NCBI RefSeq assembly: GCF_051020955.1
Contig: NC_135015.1
Location: 9,807,616 to 9,871,615 of the forward strand
DNA length: 64,000 nt
Source of the DNA: Megalopta genalis
Lineage: Eukaryota > Arthropoda > Insecta > Hymenoptera > Halictidae
Direction: 5' to 3'
Shown: piece after piece, positions 1-13,705 of the stretch
How positions within the stretch are numbered: the stretch's first letter is position 1
How the letters are laid out: each line of letters starts with the position of its first letter
Position numbers and translations under genes: made by a program
Notes under the pieces: generated by a model
What the model saw: only the letters and a program-made list of their open reading frames with translations
Database searches by the model: none
What the model was told of the DNA's origin: nothing

Positions 1-800
1 CACTATCCTACCAAATCATGGTTCTTGCGGTGATTCGGCCTTGATCCGGCAAGGTATTGGTTCTACTTTGCTCAAATGATGAGCTGTATTCGATACTTAG
101 AGCAAGGTCGATGCACAAGAAAGTTACGTTACAGGGACGCGGTATCGATAAGCTGAAAGTTGAATCTTGGAATATTTATCATGAAGAATGGCACGCGATG
201 TATCATCGAAGTCCTTTCAGTTGGTGCTTCGTGACTCGAACGACGTTGAGTAATAGATTGTTGAAGCCGATTTGCTCGACGAAGGGTGTAGCATTTCGCA
301 GTTCGAGACGTTTCAACTTCGTGCAGAATTTGTTGTTATTATAACAATTAGCCGGCGCCAGTTCTCGCGCAAACAATGGATACGAAATTGTCTTCGCCTC
401 CGTGAAACTCGAACAATAGAAAGGTAAATTTATTTTAAAGTCATTCATATAAGGAGGAGATATGATAAAGTTAGTTTGCTTTCGACATTAAGACCACAGA
501 GTTATTCCTAGCTAGATAGTCTCCACAAGAACTTCAAAAAATTCAGTAAATTCTATTCTATTATATCAAACTTGCACCGTAGATGTTGACTGAACAAGTA
601 TTATAACTTCAGACATTTACTTCCGACAAACAGACCAGTTAGGCAGTTTCGCTTATTTTTCTTTCGCGAGCAAAAAATGTGCGAACTAGGGCACGCTTCC
701 TTCGAAAGGTTTCGAAAGTCAATAATGCTTCGTCGTTATGCGGCCAAATATTTTCGGAAAATGCAGATTGATCTATTTTTCAAATTTAATCAAATGATTA
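1..800. other. non-coding, no gene seen
   Basis: AT-rich sequence with short open frames only. None has a recognisable domain or looks like part of a spliced gene. No repeat or RNA gene was recognised. Confidence 0.5.
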
Positions 801-940
801 GACTGCGGATCTTTATGCATAATAAAAATTTTGTGTATCCGTTGCATGAAACAATCAAATCATTAAACTTTTGCAATAGTGACAGTGTTTTATGTTTCAT
901 CCAACTATTTTTGTCATAAATGCATTAAATACATAGTCTA
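799..940. mobile_element. MITE, GACTGCGGAT family, copy 1
   Basis: A 138-bp element (801-938) lies between TA dinucleotides, as expected for a TA target-site duplication. The left end reads GACTGCGGATCTTTATGCAT. The right end, read inward on the other strand, gives GACTATGTATTTAATGCAT followed by a shared AAAAAT-rich segment. It has no coding capacity. The TA duplication and inverted ends fit a non-autonomous Tc1/mariner-type element. The same ends recur at 7.8, 16.4 and 58.7 kb and, more decayed, at several other places in this window. Confidence 0.6.
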
Positions 941-1012
941 CAAATGACCCATCAACGAGGAAATGGGCTTCTATCTAGATCTCACAATTATTTCACAGTT
1001 TAAAGATCTAAT

Positions 1013-1142
1013 TACCTGGATTTTATGCATACATGGCAAAAATCAGTTGATCAAATTTAAAACAGTAAAATCATTTAAAGTATTTTAAAACACTGTCGCA
1101 CTATTTTCGACAGATATATTTTGCATAAAAGTCCGCAAAATT
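1013..1142. mobile_element. decayed MITE, GACTGCGGAT family
   Basis: The left end (GGATTTTATGCATAC, then GGCAAAAAT) and the right end (TTTTGCATAAAAGTCCGC) match the inner parts of the TIR of the element at 799-940. The terminal GACTGC bases have decayed on the left side. The boundaries are approximate. Confidence 0.35.
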
Positions 1143-1151
1143 ACTTGTGAA

Positions 1152-1208
1152 AATTTGGCCTAAAAATTGGCCTAAATTTGGCCTAAATTTTGGCCTAAAA
1201 ATTTGGGT
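1152..1208. repeat. short tandem repeat, TTGGCCTAAA unit
   Basis: Five imperfect units of about 10-13 bp built around TTTGGCCTAAA occur in direct succession. The low-complexity array has no coding or known regulatory role that I can see. Confidence 0.7.
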
Positions 1209-1455
1209 TAATATAGTCGTTAGAACAAAACATTCCATATTCCACCCCGAAAAATAATAATTCCAGCAAGAGACGTACAATCTCACGAACTCTTCGGCGA
1301 AAAGGTCCCTGGAGAATCTTTTCCCGTGAGGTCTCGCGAATCAATTTACTCTACGATGCGACGAGCAAAAGGATGGCAAATACCTTTGTCGCCCGGTGGA
1401 TTCGCTTCATTGTCACCGTTTGAATGTCAACGCCGCGAAAATGTATCGGTGATCG

Positions 1456-1512
<57 letters not shown>
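1456..1512. repeat. (CA)n microsatellite
   Basis: An uninterrupted CA dinucleotide run of about 28 units. It is responsible for the spurious poly-Thr/His and poly-Cys/Val reading frames across it. Confidence 0.95.
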
Positions 1513-1513
<1 letters not shown>

Positions 1514-1515
<2 letters not shown>

Positions 1516-4500
1516 CCACGGGAGGGAAATACTGCCGCGAGTTGCCAGGATTTCCATCGTTCGTACCATTTTCGATTCGCAGCCAAATTCGCTGTTGAAA
1601 CCACGCCGTTTGTAATACGAATAGATCAGACATTGCATCAGAGTATAAAGCGACAAAACAAAAAGGTTTACATCATTAAATGGTTGCACAAAGTGGAAGT
1701 AAATACAGCAATGATTTTATTATTGAACCGTAAATGACTAGTTTTCCCTTTCTACGTTCGATGTTCAATTAACTCCTTAAATGATTCGCGAAATTCAAGA
1801 ATCAAGTCTAAAAAGTACCTATTGTTTTTCTGTTATTATAATTGTTTGCTGAGTCATGAAATTCTTTCACTAACTGAAAAAAAGAAGAAATAGGTAAAAT
1901 AAAATGGCGTATAAAATATTTGATTCGGGCACGATTCAATTTTTAATAAATGTTATTTAGTAACAAAGGGGTTAAAGGGCTTAAGATAGAGCTGTTCAAC
2001 AGATTGCCCGTACGGACAGTGATTTTCAGTCCAGGGCAAACACCGATCGGCAGGCTTTAGGTTTCGCTCCCGAGGGCAACCGTGCCCCTTCCTCGGCTCC
2101 ACGTGGGACTCCCAACCAGTAACGACACGTCATTTGACTGAAGACGGTAACAGAGATCGACTTTAGGTTACGTCGAAATTGAGTGAAATAGCATGAGCAT
2201 CGCATGTAACGGCAATGCATGCGAGTGAGAGAGGAAGGATGGCATAAAAACGTAAACACTTCACTGTTTCTTTTCTCACGTTCCCATTCCACTAAGACGT
2301 TTGCCCGTAGCTTTGCCCTTAGCCCGTAATAACCTTGACATAACCTTGCCCGTCGCGAAGCCTGTTGGATATCTCTGGCTTAAGGTGTAATCATAATCGG
2401 ATTGGGTTGCTTTCGTTAGGGGTTACTGCTAAAACTTTATTTGTAAATTACTATAAAAATCTGAGTGAAATAAAATAAATTTAGTCTTTCTATTTTCGTA
2501 GTTAAAATAAAAAATGACTTTTGGTAATCGGTAGTGTACGAGATGAAATTATTATTCGAAACCACGAATAAAACAAATCAAATTCTATGTACAAGAATTA
2601 CGCATACGAAATGCTATATTCGCAACAGTATGAGACACTCTGTGAACTTTTACAACTGCTCTCTTTTTTTGTTTCTCCAATTTAAGCACGCTAATGCTCG
2701 ACTTATTTCGTCGAGGACCATTAACGGCTTAGCACCAGACCTTGTTTCGTTGTTGGATCAGCGATAAGGTTCCAACGAAGCGTTCAAAGGGAACAATTAG
2801 AGAGGAAGCTGGTCGCGAAACGTTTGCTGGAAACTATGGTCAATGCGAAACGACGGTAAATCCGAAACGAGCTCCGCGTAATCGCGAATCGTGAACCGAA
2901 ACGCCATACTGCACCAGCTGGACAAAACTGAAAATTTAAGTGGCAAACGCAGTTCGAATGATATTTTCTCATAAGCAAATGGTATAACTCTTACTCCGCT
3001 CAATTCATAATAAAATACAATTGAGCTGTAAAAACTTGTATAATAAAATAGACGGCTTTGGTCAACATTCGTTGGCAATACCAACATTGCACATAATTCA
3101 ATATTTTTTACTTTCAAGAAAACACGAAAATTTCTTCTTTTGATTTATTATTTGCAGGTTAAATTTCAATTAACGTAATTTAATTATCTAGGGACCATAA
3201 CTACGGCGTTAGAAAGCGTAGTTGCTTAAACATCAATAACTAACGATGCAAAATATTATCGAATATGTTTTTAAACATAAATATGCAAAACGTATGCAAT
3301 ACGCAATATATTGAAAATGTACAAAATGAGAAATGTGTTCTTCGAATCACCCGATATGTAAATTTCTGTCCAGGTTAAGTATAGGCATTTGCATAATTAT
3401 CCCCCACCCCGCTGTCTAAATGTAAAAAATCGATAAATTATTTTGTTAAGATATATGTATAGCAACCGCCTTATCATTTCGACTACGAGCATACACTCGT
3501 AGCTTTGTCCAACTATCTTCCATCTCTCGGAATACTGGCAGCTTGTTGGAAAGGTTACAAGCGGGTTACCATGGAGGAAAACGTTCTGTTGGCCGGTTCC
3601 ATTTCCTCGGCCGACCTCGGCAATTTCCGCGTTATCACCGGGACCAGGAAGCCCTTATCGAAATACTATCATCCGCGAAAACGATGCGACTAGAAAATCC
3701 AAAGCGGGCCTTCTCCAAATTGGACGCGCGGAACACCAACGGTGGCTAATTTAGATAATTGAATCCGGCACACACCGTTCAATTTCCATTCCTCGTGATT
3801 TCCATCGGAACGGTTCTTTCACATTTTCGCCCTTCACTTTCTCAGGTATCGTCGTCGTTACCACCTACCGAGAAAATTACGGAACCGGGAAAGTTGATTC
3901 TCGCGGCTTAATTCGAGGAAAATTAACAGTTAATATCCTTTGGTATTCTAGCTGCCCACTCGTGTCTTTTATACATTTTTTTGTTTTTGCAATGGAATGA
4001 TATCGTGAGTTCATTCACGACGATGCGATGGTTCGAAGTCGCTCGAACCACTCCCCACGTTTTATCGTTTCATCGTTAATTCCAGAGAGGGTTGATTGGC
4101 TGTGCAGAAACACTCGGCAATTCGGTCCTTTTGTTTTACCCTCCGGTGCACTTGACTCGATCGGGATCGTGTTAAGCAACAGCAGGATGAACATGAAAGT
4201 GCAGACGATACCATACTTAGACGCTGATTACTAATAAATTCGCCTCTGTTGTTCCCATTGGTAATTCGATAATACATGAAATTGCAGAATGCAATTCTGT
4301 AGCGAAATGCACTTCCAACATCTCTATTGTTTTTCGAATTTGTCTATGTTCCATAAGAAATTCAATCACTGTGTTTATAATTCTTTTTGTATAGTAGACA
4401 CAATTTACGAGTTAATAACTTTTTTACAAGTAATAAGACAAATTTACAAATAATTGACGCAATTTATAGTTTATGAACGCCATTGAAAATAGTACAAATA

Positions 4501-6278
4501 TTAATCTTTTTCATGATGAATAATTGTTTCCAAGGAAAACTGGTTACGTTGTTTTAACCCTTCTACGAAATTCCTAAAAACTTATAATGTAAATAAAAAC
4601 ATGAATAACAAAATAGTTAAAGCTTACTATATGTTGATCATATAATAATTAGTATGAAAATATCAAAGAAAATAAAAATTAATTTGCAGAATTCAGTGAT
4701 TCCAATAAGGTGGTAATCGAAAAAGTTAAACCCGATTAATACACGGTCTGCGTCATGTAATCTTGAGACGTCATTCGAAGGGTTAAAGATATATATTTTC
4801 ACTGAAACATTTTACGGATTGAAAAGAGTAGAATTCTGTCACGTCTCCGATCACCGATTAGATAATACAGAAACAAGTATCGGTTTTTCAAGAAACCAGT
4901 GTTCCACTTTCGGAGCAGCTGTCGACGGTCCTTCCTCTTCCTCGGAGAAAACGAGACTGTGCTGACATTCGCGCAGAAAATTAGTCCGTGAGATTCGGAA
5001 GAATCGTTATCGAACGGGGTAGAACGGAGGATCCATATAACCCGAGAGAAAATCTAGGACCATCGGATTGCTCGGTCTAGGGAACAGAACGACGTTCAGC
5101 GAACCAAGCAGGATATTACCAGCAACGTCGAGAAAGGGTATCAGAAAATGTTACCCGAACGTCTCGTGGAAAGACATCGATACTCTATCACGATTATCCG
5201 GATCAAAATGTCATATTGTACCTGAAAGGCGCCGTAATTGATGCGGACTCGCAATGTGTCGGTGAATGAGATTAGAGTTCGAAAGTAAAAACACGGGGGA
5301 AAAAGCAAGTAAAAAGGCGGTCGATCAAAAATAGAACAAGACAAGGTGAAAGCTGTGGGGCGAAGTGTGCGAAACGTTGCATCTGCGGTCAGCTGAAAAG
5401 TTTCTTCGGTTTTACGCGTCCTCCGCAAAAATTGACGCGCGCTGCTCTCGAACGCTCGAGCAACTCATGCTGCTTTCACATGGATTAGGGGAGACACGAG
5501 CACTCGCATGTGTCGCCGCTTTTCCCCGTTCATTCTACGCAGAAGTGTACTCCTCGAGAGGCGTGAAATCTTCTGGTACTCCGGTACCGCAGAATCTTCC
5601 GGAGGATCCGGCGTATCAAATCTTCGAATGGGGGGCCCATTGAGCTCCCGACAAATCGGACGGTCCTGACGCGAGAAATCGGCGTGCAATGAGTCTCGAG
5701 ATGCGGCAGCTGCATTCGGTCTTTTCGGCCGGACAGTCCTCGAGAGTCTTCTTTCACGCTGCGACAGCGAGCCGTGTAAATATGCCGCTCTTTGCCACTC
5801 GAGATCGCCAGCAGTTTCGCAGCTATCAATCCTCGACCTCTCTTCTCGCAATTGTCGTCTAAATACTGCCGTGAAACATGTGCCGCTCAGCCTCTTTGTT
5901 GTTGAAGATAATTTGAAGGGAAGCAAGGTTTCTTATTTTTGCAAGATTTTTTATTTTATTCGGTTGCTTAGAAGAAAGTACAAATACTATTTTACCATTA
6001 AACCTATATATTTATTAGGATATTTTCAGCATGTGTAAGTTACCGAAAGCTAACAAAAATGCGTTGTTTGAATTTTCGTTATATACTCGGATAAAAGAGT
6101 TGAGAAACGTGATTTTGTAGATTCTCTTTATCATTTTACCAAATTACTATTTTTACAGACATTTTTTACTTAAATGTTGAACTCGTTTAACCTAATTTTA
6201 AACAAGTTATTCCGTTTTAAAAGGTGTCCATATATATTTGTCCACGATTGTATATGTAATAGATAAGCTGGAATATTA
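1514..6278. other. non-coding stretch
   Basis: No supported gene. Two GC-richer blocks (about 3.5-3.95 kb and 4.85-5.9 kb) carry overlapping short open frames on both strands. That pattern is expected from high GC rather than from coding sequence. The rest is AT-rich, and no conserved domain was recognised. Confidence 0.45.
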
Positions 6279-6452
6279 CCTGATTTTATAATTAGAACAC
6301 ATGTATCTGTATAAGCCACTCAGTCAGACATCTTTTAATAACTTTGATAAGTTGAAAGTAGCGTAACAATATCATACAATTCTTATTATGTTTTTATAAT
6401 CTTATATTTCAGCTACTCACTTTTGTCATAAATACATAAAATCCGCAGTCGA
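6277..6452. mobile_element. probable MITE, GACTGCGGAT family
   Basis: The right end at 6417-6450 is well preserved: TTTTGTCATAAATACAT, then AAAATCCGCAGTC. The proposed left end near 6279 is the weak match CCTGATTTTATAATTAG, which resembles the decayed left end at 1013. The right end is convincing; the left boundary is tentative. Confidence 0.4.
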
Positions 6453-7815
6453 GCCATAGCTCATTTAACTCTTCCAAAGCAGACAAAAATGAAAAAGTAT
6501 AAGAAAAAAAATACATCTACGCTTTATGTTATTTTTATGACTGTATATTATATTCCTATCATATGGATGTCAATTACATTGTATTACCTGCACTTACATC
6601 ATATCCATATTATAAATCGTATAAAAATAATGATAGATTAAATTTTTCGTACAGACCACAAATCGGACAATGTGACTCAAAAGGGTTAAATTCCTGAAGA
6701 ACAGTTAATGTCGAGTGCTCCTTAAATTTATATAATGCATTTGTAGTATATTATGATCGTCAAGGATTGATACCAAAGCGCCTTCTTGGTCAGTTTTGGT
6801 AGCACCTCAGCAGCACAATGGATGATTTTAAGTCGTTGAATCGCCGCGCGTAGAAACCGATATGATTAATTGATCGTGCGCATTACAAGTATCCAGAGGC
6901 AAATTTGAAAGGTCACACTCGAATCACGATCTATCAATGACATTGCGCAGACAAATTTGTTTTCACTCTGTTACCTGTGACCCTCGTCTCCCTCAATTTG
7001 TCAGAGGGCCAACGAGGCACCGCCGACAAAGACGGACTGTTAGAAACGTGCAACTTCGCCCGTGTGCTGTGGCAAAACACAGTTTGGAACACCAACGCAG
7101 CTATAGGGGGCGAGTGCTGGAAAAGATATTTCCAAGGAGCACGGAATGGTTCGGTCCTACCAGCTGGGTCTGGTGACACCTGGTGGATACCTGAATACCT
7201 CGGGCCTTCGTGACGTAATTTAAGTGCAGGGACCGCCGAGGGTCGAGACTCTCGGGACCCGCCTCTTTTTCATTAAGTAGATCAGTAGTCTTACAAACTT
7301 TCAGAAAGAGTGAAATTACTGACCGTGAAACGAGTTTCAACCGGCAGTCTTTGACCAACGGGAAAGTGTAAAGGATATAATGAAACCGCGAGGGTACCTA
7401 ATTAGTTTTGCAACTTCCGTTTCTTGAAGTAAGAAGTATTCAATGTCCATGCAAATATCGCTGCTTGAATCGAGGAAAAAACGTGCTTCAGGAACGGAGG
7501 TACTTCGTTAACTAGAAAACAGGCGAGAAGCTCTCATTTATCTTTGCGAAAATTCCTGTTCCGGTCTAATTTCCATATTTTTGCATCATGTAAACGAGTC
7601 TAGCCAGAAGAACCTGTGAGTAGAAGCGATTACATAGTTCGAATTTCAAATTGCATATCTGTAGTTCATGATATACATACATTAGACGGTTTCAAATAGT
7701 GACTGGAAGATAAGAAACTAGATAAGAAATCAGCACACATAGTGAGGACATCTATTTAAAAATAGAATGCATTTTCGAAACGACAACTGTTACGTATACC
7801 ACTTGCTGTTACGAT
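6453..7815. other. non-coding stretch
   Basis: AT-rich except for a GC-richer part at about 6.9-7.35 kb. That part has overlapping frames on both strands but no recognisable protein. No RNA gene seen. Confidence 0.45.
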
Positions 7816-8015
7816 TAGACTGCGGGTTTTTATGTAAAATGAAAATTGTTCACATTTGTTGCAAGAACTGTTCTTTAACAATAATTCTAGTTATTCTTTA
7901 ATAATTATAATAGATTGAAAGCAATGTATCGATGTTCTCGAATTCTTTTATTCTTTCTTCTATCGAAAATTACAGACACTCATTTTTGTCATAAATGCAT
8001 AATATGTGCAGTCTA
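7816..8015. mobile_element. MITE, GACTGCGGAT family, copy 2
   Basis: A 196-bp element (7818-8013) flanked by TA on both sides. The left end is GACTGCGGGTTTTTATG. The right end reads ATTTTTGTCATAAATGCAT and closes with GTGCAGTC before TA. The interior is AT-rich and non-coding. This is one of the best preserved copies of the family in the window. Confidence 0.65.
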
Positions 8016-10010
8016 GTTATGATAATAGCAGAATTTAATTTCTTAAAGTGTTCGTCTTTATTTCCGATAACGCGAATCAAGATCTGTATTAACGTGGCTC
8101 GTAACCCACATGTTCATCGTCCTTTATGCAATTACATTAATTACAATGGTCGCCAACAAATTGCTCACTATGAACATCATTGGCGCTCTGTTGACCAATG
8201 AATCTCTACCGGACTATACTTAATTCGAATGACCAGCAGGGCACCTGTGCAGAACCATGAAGCAGGAATTACGTCCGCCCGGTTTCTTCGGTTTTACGAT
8301 TCTCATAGCCGATGTGGCAGCTGACCTGACCCAGTTAATTATTCGTATGCCAGTAATGTTGTGATTCTGAACGCGAACGAATGCCTGACGTGCCAGATCG
8401 TAGGTCACGAAACGATCGTTAGAGGCATGATCTGAATGACTGCGAGACCAATTCTCGCCGGCTTTCGATGAGCCAAACGAGGATACTAACTCACGAAAAA
8501 TCATACTCGTTGGGGCTGGTTCCATTTACAATTTAAAGAAATTTTATGTATTACGATATGAACATATCCACATTAGTGATTAGTTTGTTAATGTTCTTTT
8601 GCTTCTTAAGGTTTTGTTCATAACACTTTGGCGCAACTTGAATTTATGATTATTTATGATTCTATGTAGAAACTACAAAATTCTGGATAAAATGAATTAA
8701 TTCGATACGATATATGTACTTCGGGTTTATTTATCTATACATTTTAGTTACATAATATTAACATATAATTATACAATTCATATAATATCATGTGATTTTT
8801 GCTACTTTCAATGTCAAGCTTACAATAATCACGCTAAATCAATTTAACAGGCGTATATATTAGGAGTTAAAATTTAAATGATGCCAAGAAGGTATTTGCT
8901 TAAATAATGCCAAGAGGGTATTTGTGTTTTAATCTTCTTACCATATCATTGTAAGTTCGCCATTAAATGATAACATTTCTAACAAGCTAACGAGGTGTTC
9001 TTTTTACCTCGTCCGCTGTAATATCTTCGTTACCTTTGTGGATACAACAAAAACAATAAGGAACACATTGTGTGAGTAATATGTTTTTATAACAGGACTA
9101 TCGAAACGCTTTAAACGTTATTTAAAATATTAAAATAAAAGCCGTTTAAAAAAAAGCGGCTACCAAAATTGAATGACATCAGTTTAGAAAGCATAGAAAA
9201 ATCCTTTAGTTTTTGTGATAATCATTTCTTTCTCTCAGCACAAGAAAATAACAGAGCACCGTTAGAAATTGATTCCCCCTACAGACTTAAAAAGAACCGA
9301 AAAGCAAAATTGCAAAAGTTGCAGAGTCAGAATTTTTGGACTACCGAAGTACCCTTGTCAATATGGTGCTCCGCCAAAAATGCCACAGTTGCCAGTGACG
9401 CCTTAATTCCGGCAATTACGAGATCCCGAATCGGAAGGTTGCGAAGGGTGGCCGTATGCTTATTAATTTACGTTCCCGTCGGAAGGAGATCCGACCAGCG
9501 CAGGGTTTGGCCCCGCGCAAAGAACACGGCAGATCGAGCCATCCCGATGGTATCTTTATAGTGTATTATTGCATTAAGCACTTCTGCACACAGAGCAAGG
9601 GTAGCATCGTCGGAGGCAACAATGGGGTCACCCACGGGCCCCATGGATCCGGGCCGTTCGACCGTCCTGGCGCGCATTATTGGGGCACAATGGAGCATGC
9701 CTCGATCAAACGCACGCCGAGCGTTCCTCTCGCCGATACATGCGTAACCGAATCCGCTCGGCTACTTTTCACCACCAACCAAGACGGCTACGATCCGCGT
9801 CCGTTTGCTCAGCTCCCATTCACGGTATCGCGTTTGATCCCCGTTATTTGCCTGTTTGGCGAACGGAGAATTATTATAACTGCAGCCCTCGAGGCCGAAT
9901 ATTAGATCGGCCTGTAAAGACCGTTAAACGATACTCGGAAACACGTGAAAACAGCGTTCCCTCCGAGCAAACTAATGGAGAATCTTAAAGCATCTCGCTC
10001 TTTCTCTCTC
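8016..10010. other. non-coding stretch
   Basis: AT-rich sequence followed by a GC-richer block at about 9.3-9.95 kb. Open frames of up to about 150 codons overlap each other there in different phases. None shows a family motif, so I do not call a gene. A short 24-27 bp duplication lies at 8876-8925. Confidence 0.4.
8876..8925. repeat. short tandem duplication
   Basis: Two successive near-identical units share AATGATGCCAAGAAGG and AATAATGCCAAGAGGG, each followed by GTATTTG. Confidence 0.7.

Positions 10011-10074
<64 letters not shown>
10011..10074. repeat. (CT)n microsatellite
   Basis: A nearly perfect CT dinucleotide run of about 30 units, preceded by a shorter interrupted CT-rich stretch. 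Confidence 0.95.
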
Positions 10075-10076
<2 letters not shown>

Positions 10077-13000
10077 CTGTAGCTACACGCCAGCCGGCGA
10101 ACTCGGTAGAACGAATTTTAATATATTTTAGCAGACGTTTTAATGCGCCGCAGTTTGCCTTGCCGTTGAATCTCAGTTTTAAATGAGTACTACGGCTGAA
10201 AGTTCGTGCACGTCTGCGGTTGGAAGTTTGAAATCGCATTTTGGTGAGCCACGCAAATCCGACCGTGGAACAGACGACGGGATTTGTCATCAGCATCTCC
10301 GCGTTCTGACTACTTCAAATTCCTCTTGGATTTTAAAGTGCACAGCGAAATGTGGGATCGAAATGTTTGATAGTAGTGTCGAGTAATTGGTAGCCCGTAC
10401 GTTTATCGAGGAAACGAGTGCGGTTGCGTTTAATAATTACACTGCGAAGTTTGTAGATGAATGGAGTTGTGAAAATACATGAGCATTGTGCAACCGATCC
10501 AGACAATTTTTATTTTGCATAAAGATCTACTGTTTCTTCTAAATATTGCATTGTAATTGTTTTGTGTTTTGTATCCTTGTTCTGTTGAAATGTAACATTG
10601 TTTTTCAATTTAACACAAGAATAAAATAAATTTATATTCAATATATATTTATATATCGAATTATTGTTAATTTTTATTAATAATAATTAATAATAATTAA
10701 TAATGTCTAGCTTCCACAAGCCTCACAAACTGAAACATCCCCGGACCATAATCGAACCACTATCATTTCTTTTTGTACATTTCTTCTGCCTTTTCTCCTT
10801 TTTATCAATTATATCATTTCCTTGACCATATCGTTATTGTCCCAAAATTTTATAGATTGGTCTATATATAGATGTTAACACAAAATATATATATAAATAA
10901 ATTCAATTTTCCCCACAGTTACGATCGTTAAAACGTTCATTGTCTGTATTTTATTTAATATCGATAGCAACTATGAATCATATATGAAGCACAGGGCGGT
11001 ATACAGTACTCAACTTGTTAAATTCGTTGGGTGAAACGTCTTCGGAGAAGATTTCACTTTTTTTCTTAAATGAAATGTAACCGACGTTGAAAGGTTACGG
11101 ACGAACTGTTTGCTTAGGCTCGTCCATAGCCTCCTGGATAATGCATCTCTTTGTGACCGCGGGAAAATTATAACTCTAAAAGCCTGAGGCTATTCGTATC
11201 ATAATTCTGACCTGTATTTACTCAGTGAGTGAGTCGCTCGCATAAAACTCGCGAGTTATAAGAAGCCACTAAACAATTGTTTCCGGTTTTACGTAAGACA
11301 TTATGAACCGTTCACAGGTTAAATCGACAAATTCACTTCCTGAATTTTTAAAATGTGGACTATATATTAGACAATTTATTATTACACAGGTATATTATAC
11401 AATTTAATGTTAAACATGTATATTATAGTACGTACTATTAGATTAAAGCTACGCCTGTAATAATATACTCTGTGTGTACAATGTTTACTTGACTTTGTTT
11501 TCTAATGGGAATTTTAGAACATAATGTACACTATCACGTTTTTCTATTTTTTGTTATTGTGGAGTTAACATTCGCGGATCATACTTTATTTATAAATTAC
11601 TATGTAGAAGCAATAACACAAATATTGTTTTCTATACACATTCTGTCTACAACGATCGTCTAATTCACACAATCTAAACCGTTCAGTATTCAAGAAAAAT
11701 TGATTTTTTGAACGGTTAAAAAAATTGTAATTTAATATTTTTTGACTTGATTTTTCATACAGTGTTTTACATGATATAATTGATATTAAAATAACACGTA
11801 TACGTATCGTACAAGCTGAATTGATAAAGTCCAGATAATAGTGAATGCACTCTGTACGATAATTGCTTGAAATAATTCGAGAATATTGTTACTGGATGTC
11901 CTCCGGGGATTGGTTTCTGCGATGCGATCAAGAACGCGTACGAGTAAACGTGACCCGTTAGAGAACGATGCTCGCGTGTTGTTCCACGATTTTTCCCTTC
12001 TGACAGCTCCACCTGCTTCCGTACGAATTTTTCAATTTGACGCTAGCGCATTTGTACTCTTTACAGTAATGAGTTTGACTGGCCCCAATTTTTAACCCGG
12101 TTCCCCACAGATAAAGTTCTTTTCCCCTAAGCACGAATCATGATAAAACATTGGCTTATACCGCGTGGGGTCGTAAATAATCTCTGTGTTTTTTCCCTAC
12201 AAGCTCGCTTTGCCAATTAAGTTCTACGTACATATCTCCATTAGTGTTATCGCCAACGATAGGGCTGAACTTGTGTAAAACTTCTTCTTACTTTCTCCAT
12301 TATTATTAATTACGCTTTCGTTACCCGCCGTAAGTAAGTCTTCTGTAATTAAATTATACAACCCGTGGGTTTAATAAACTTTTCATTTTGCATTAACACC
12401 TTATAATAATATTGTGCTAGGCTCGTTACGAAGATCTCCAAATCTTTTAAATCGAAATCAAATTCTACTCTTCTGTTATCAATATTTAAACGTCAATGTT
12501 AAGGCTGACATTCGGTAAATATAAATTTTACTTTTCGTGTAGGAATTTATTAGAGACAAAGAAATTAATAAATTCAATAGGCGTCTATCAAAACTCTGTA
12601 TTCCTAACTGTTAGTACTGCCGATTTCTGCATAGTAGTTCATTAAAGTGTTTGAACGATGACATACTAAAAGATGCATGTCATATTTGAATTCTGAAAGT
12701 AATGTATTCACTATAATTAAGTGCGAGTGTTGAAATTATATAGACTGTGTATTCTAATTAAAAAGTATGAGTAATCGTTCGTACACTTTCACGAACCACT
12801 TAGTAGATTGAATAGAGTGTTCGATGCGAAGATCATACAGTGAAAATTTGCTGTCAAAAGAAGGCATAATAGGGGTGGCTACCCCGTTTAAAGATTTCGT
12901 TTCCTCCGCTCGAGGTATCCGCCGATGAATGGTGTATTGATAGAACGCTAGATATTAAATTTATTAAACCGTAGACTAGTTCTTTGTAGCAAGCGGAGCC

Positions 13001-13542
13001 ACACGACTCCCCTCCGAAACGAACGAACCTTTTTCTAGATCAACCCATGGGCGTGTAATTTTCCCAACTGCCAATCCCTCTGTCCCATACCAATGGCAAA
13101 AGGCGGCATGTTCTGTACCCGCCACGAAATTGGCCAGTCGTTTCAATCCGCTGCAAATTCTTCGATAAAAGCATCGCGTCGAGTGTCGAAACGCTGTCAC
13201 AGAACATGCAGTCCGTTGCATGCCACATCGACGAATGCAGGCCGCGTTTAATAAACAATTCACGTGCAATTGGAACGCACCGACATCGGTCGCACGCAGT
13301 TCGCTAAATCAATTTTCTGAGTCCATTTGGAATTCTCTAATGCATCGCAAACCCGTTTCCTTATTCACCTCTAATACCCTTCTTTTCTTGGGCAGAAAGC
13401 GCTGAATACATCCATTCTAAATGGACCACTGAATATAGAACGTCGAACGAAAGTTTAAGAACGGAGGGAATAAAGTAGCTAAATTATATTGGGGGAGTAA
13501 CGCAAATCTTCGATAATCCACCGGGATTTTTATGATATAATT
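10075..13542. other. non-coding stretch
   Basis: Mostly AT-rich and without a supported gene. It contains a TAATAAT-type low-complexity run at about 10.67-10.70 kb. A possible decayed MITE end (TTTTATTTTGCATAAAGATC) lies near 10.51-10.53 kb. GC-richer pieces lie at about 11.9-12.1 and 13.0-13.3 kb. Confidence 0.45.
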
Positions 13543-13705
13543 GAACTGTAAATCTTTGTGCAAAATAAAATTTTTGTCGATTACCTGTAAGATACAGATA
13601 ATTTACTTAAATAAACTTATTTCTTTTGTTAATGGCGCTAGTAAATTGAGAAATATTCAATATAGGCACAATACATTAATCCGTAACACAGAAATCCGTA
13701 ATCTA
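13543..13705. mobile_element. decayed MITE, GACTGCGGAT family
   Basis: The left end GAACTGTAAATCTTTGTGC and the right end AAATCCGTAATC followed by TA are degenerate matches to the ends of the family, about 160 bp apart. The left TA is not preserved. Confidence 0.35.

Noticed and set aside
1326..1689. Several overlapping open frames through the CA repeat
   Set aside because: They exist only because the dinucleotide repeat has no stop codons; the products are poly-Thr/His or poly-Cys/Val without a domain.
5465..5926. 153-codon open frame on the minus strand
   Set aside because: It lies in a GC-rich block with competing frames on both strands, has no recognisable domain and shows no splice or start context that stands out.
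9169..9988. Three overlapping plus-strand frames of 102-149 codons
   Set aside because: They overlap in different phases in GC-richer DNA, and none shows a family motif; a composition effect is more likely than a gene.
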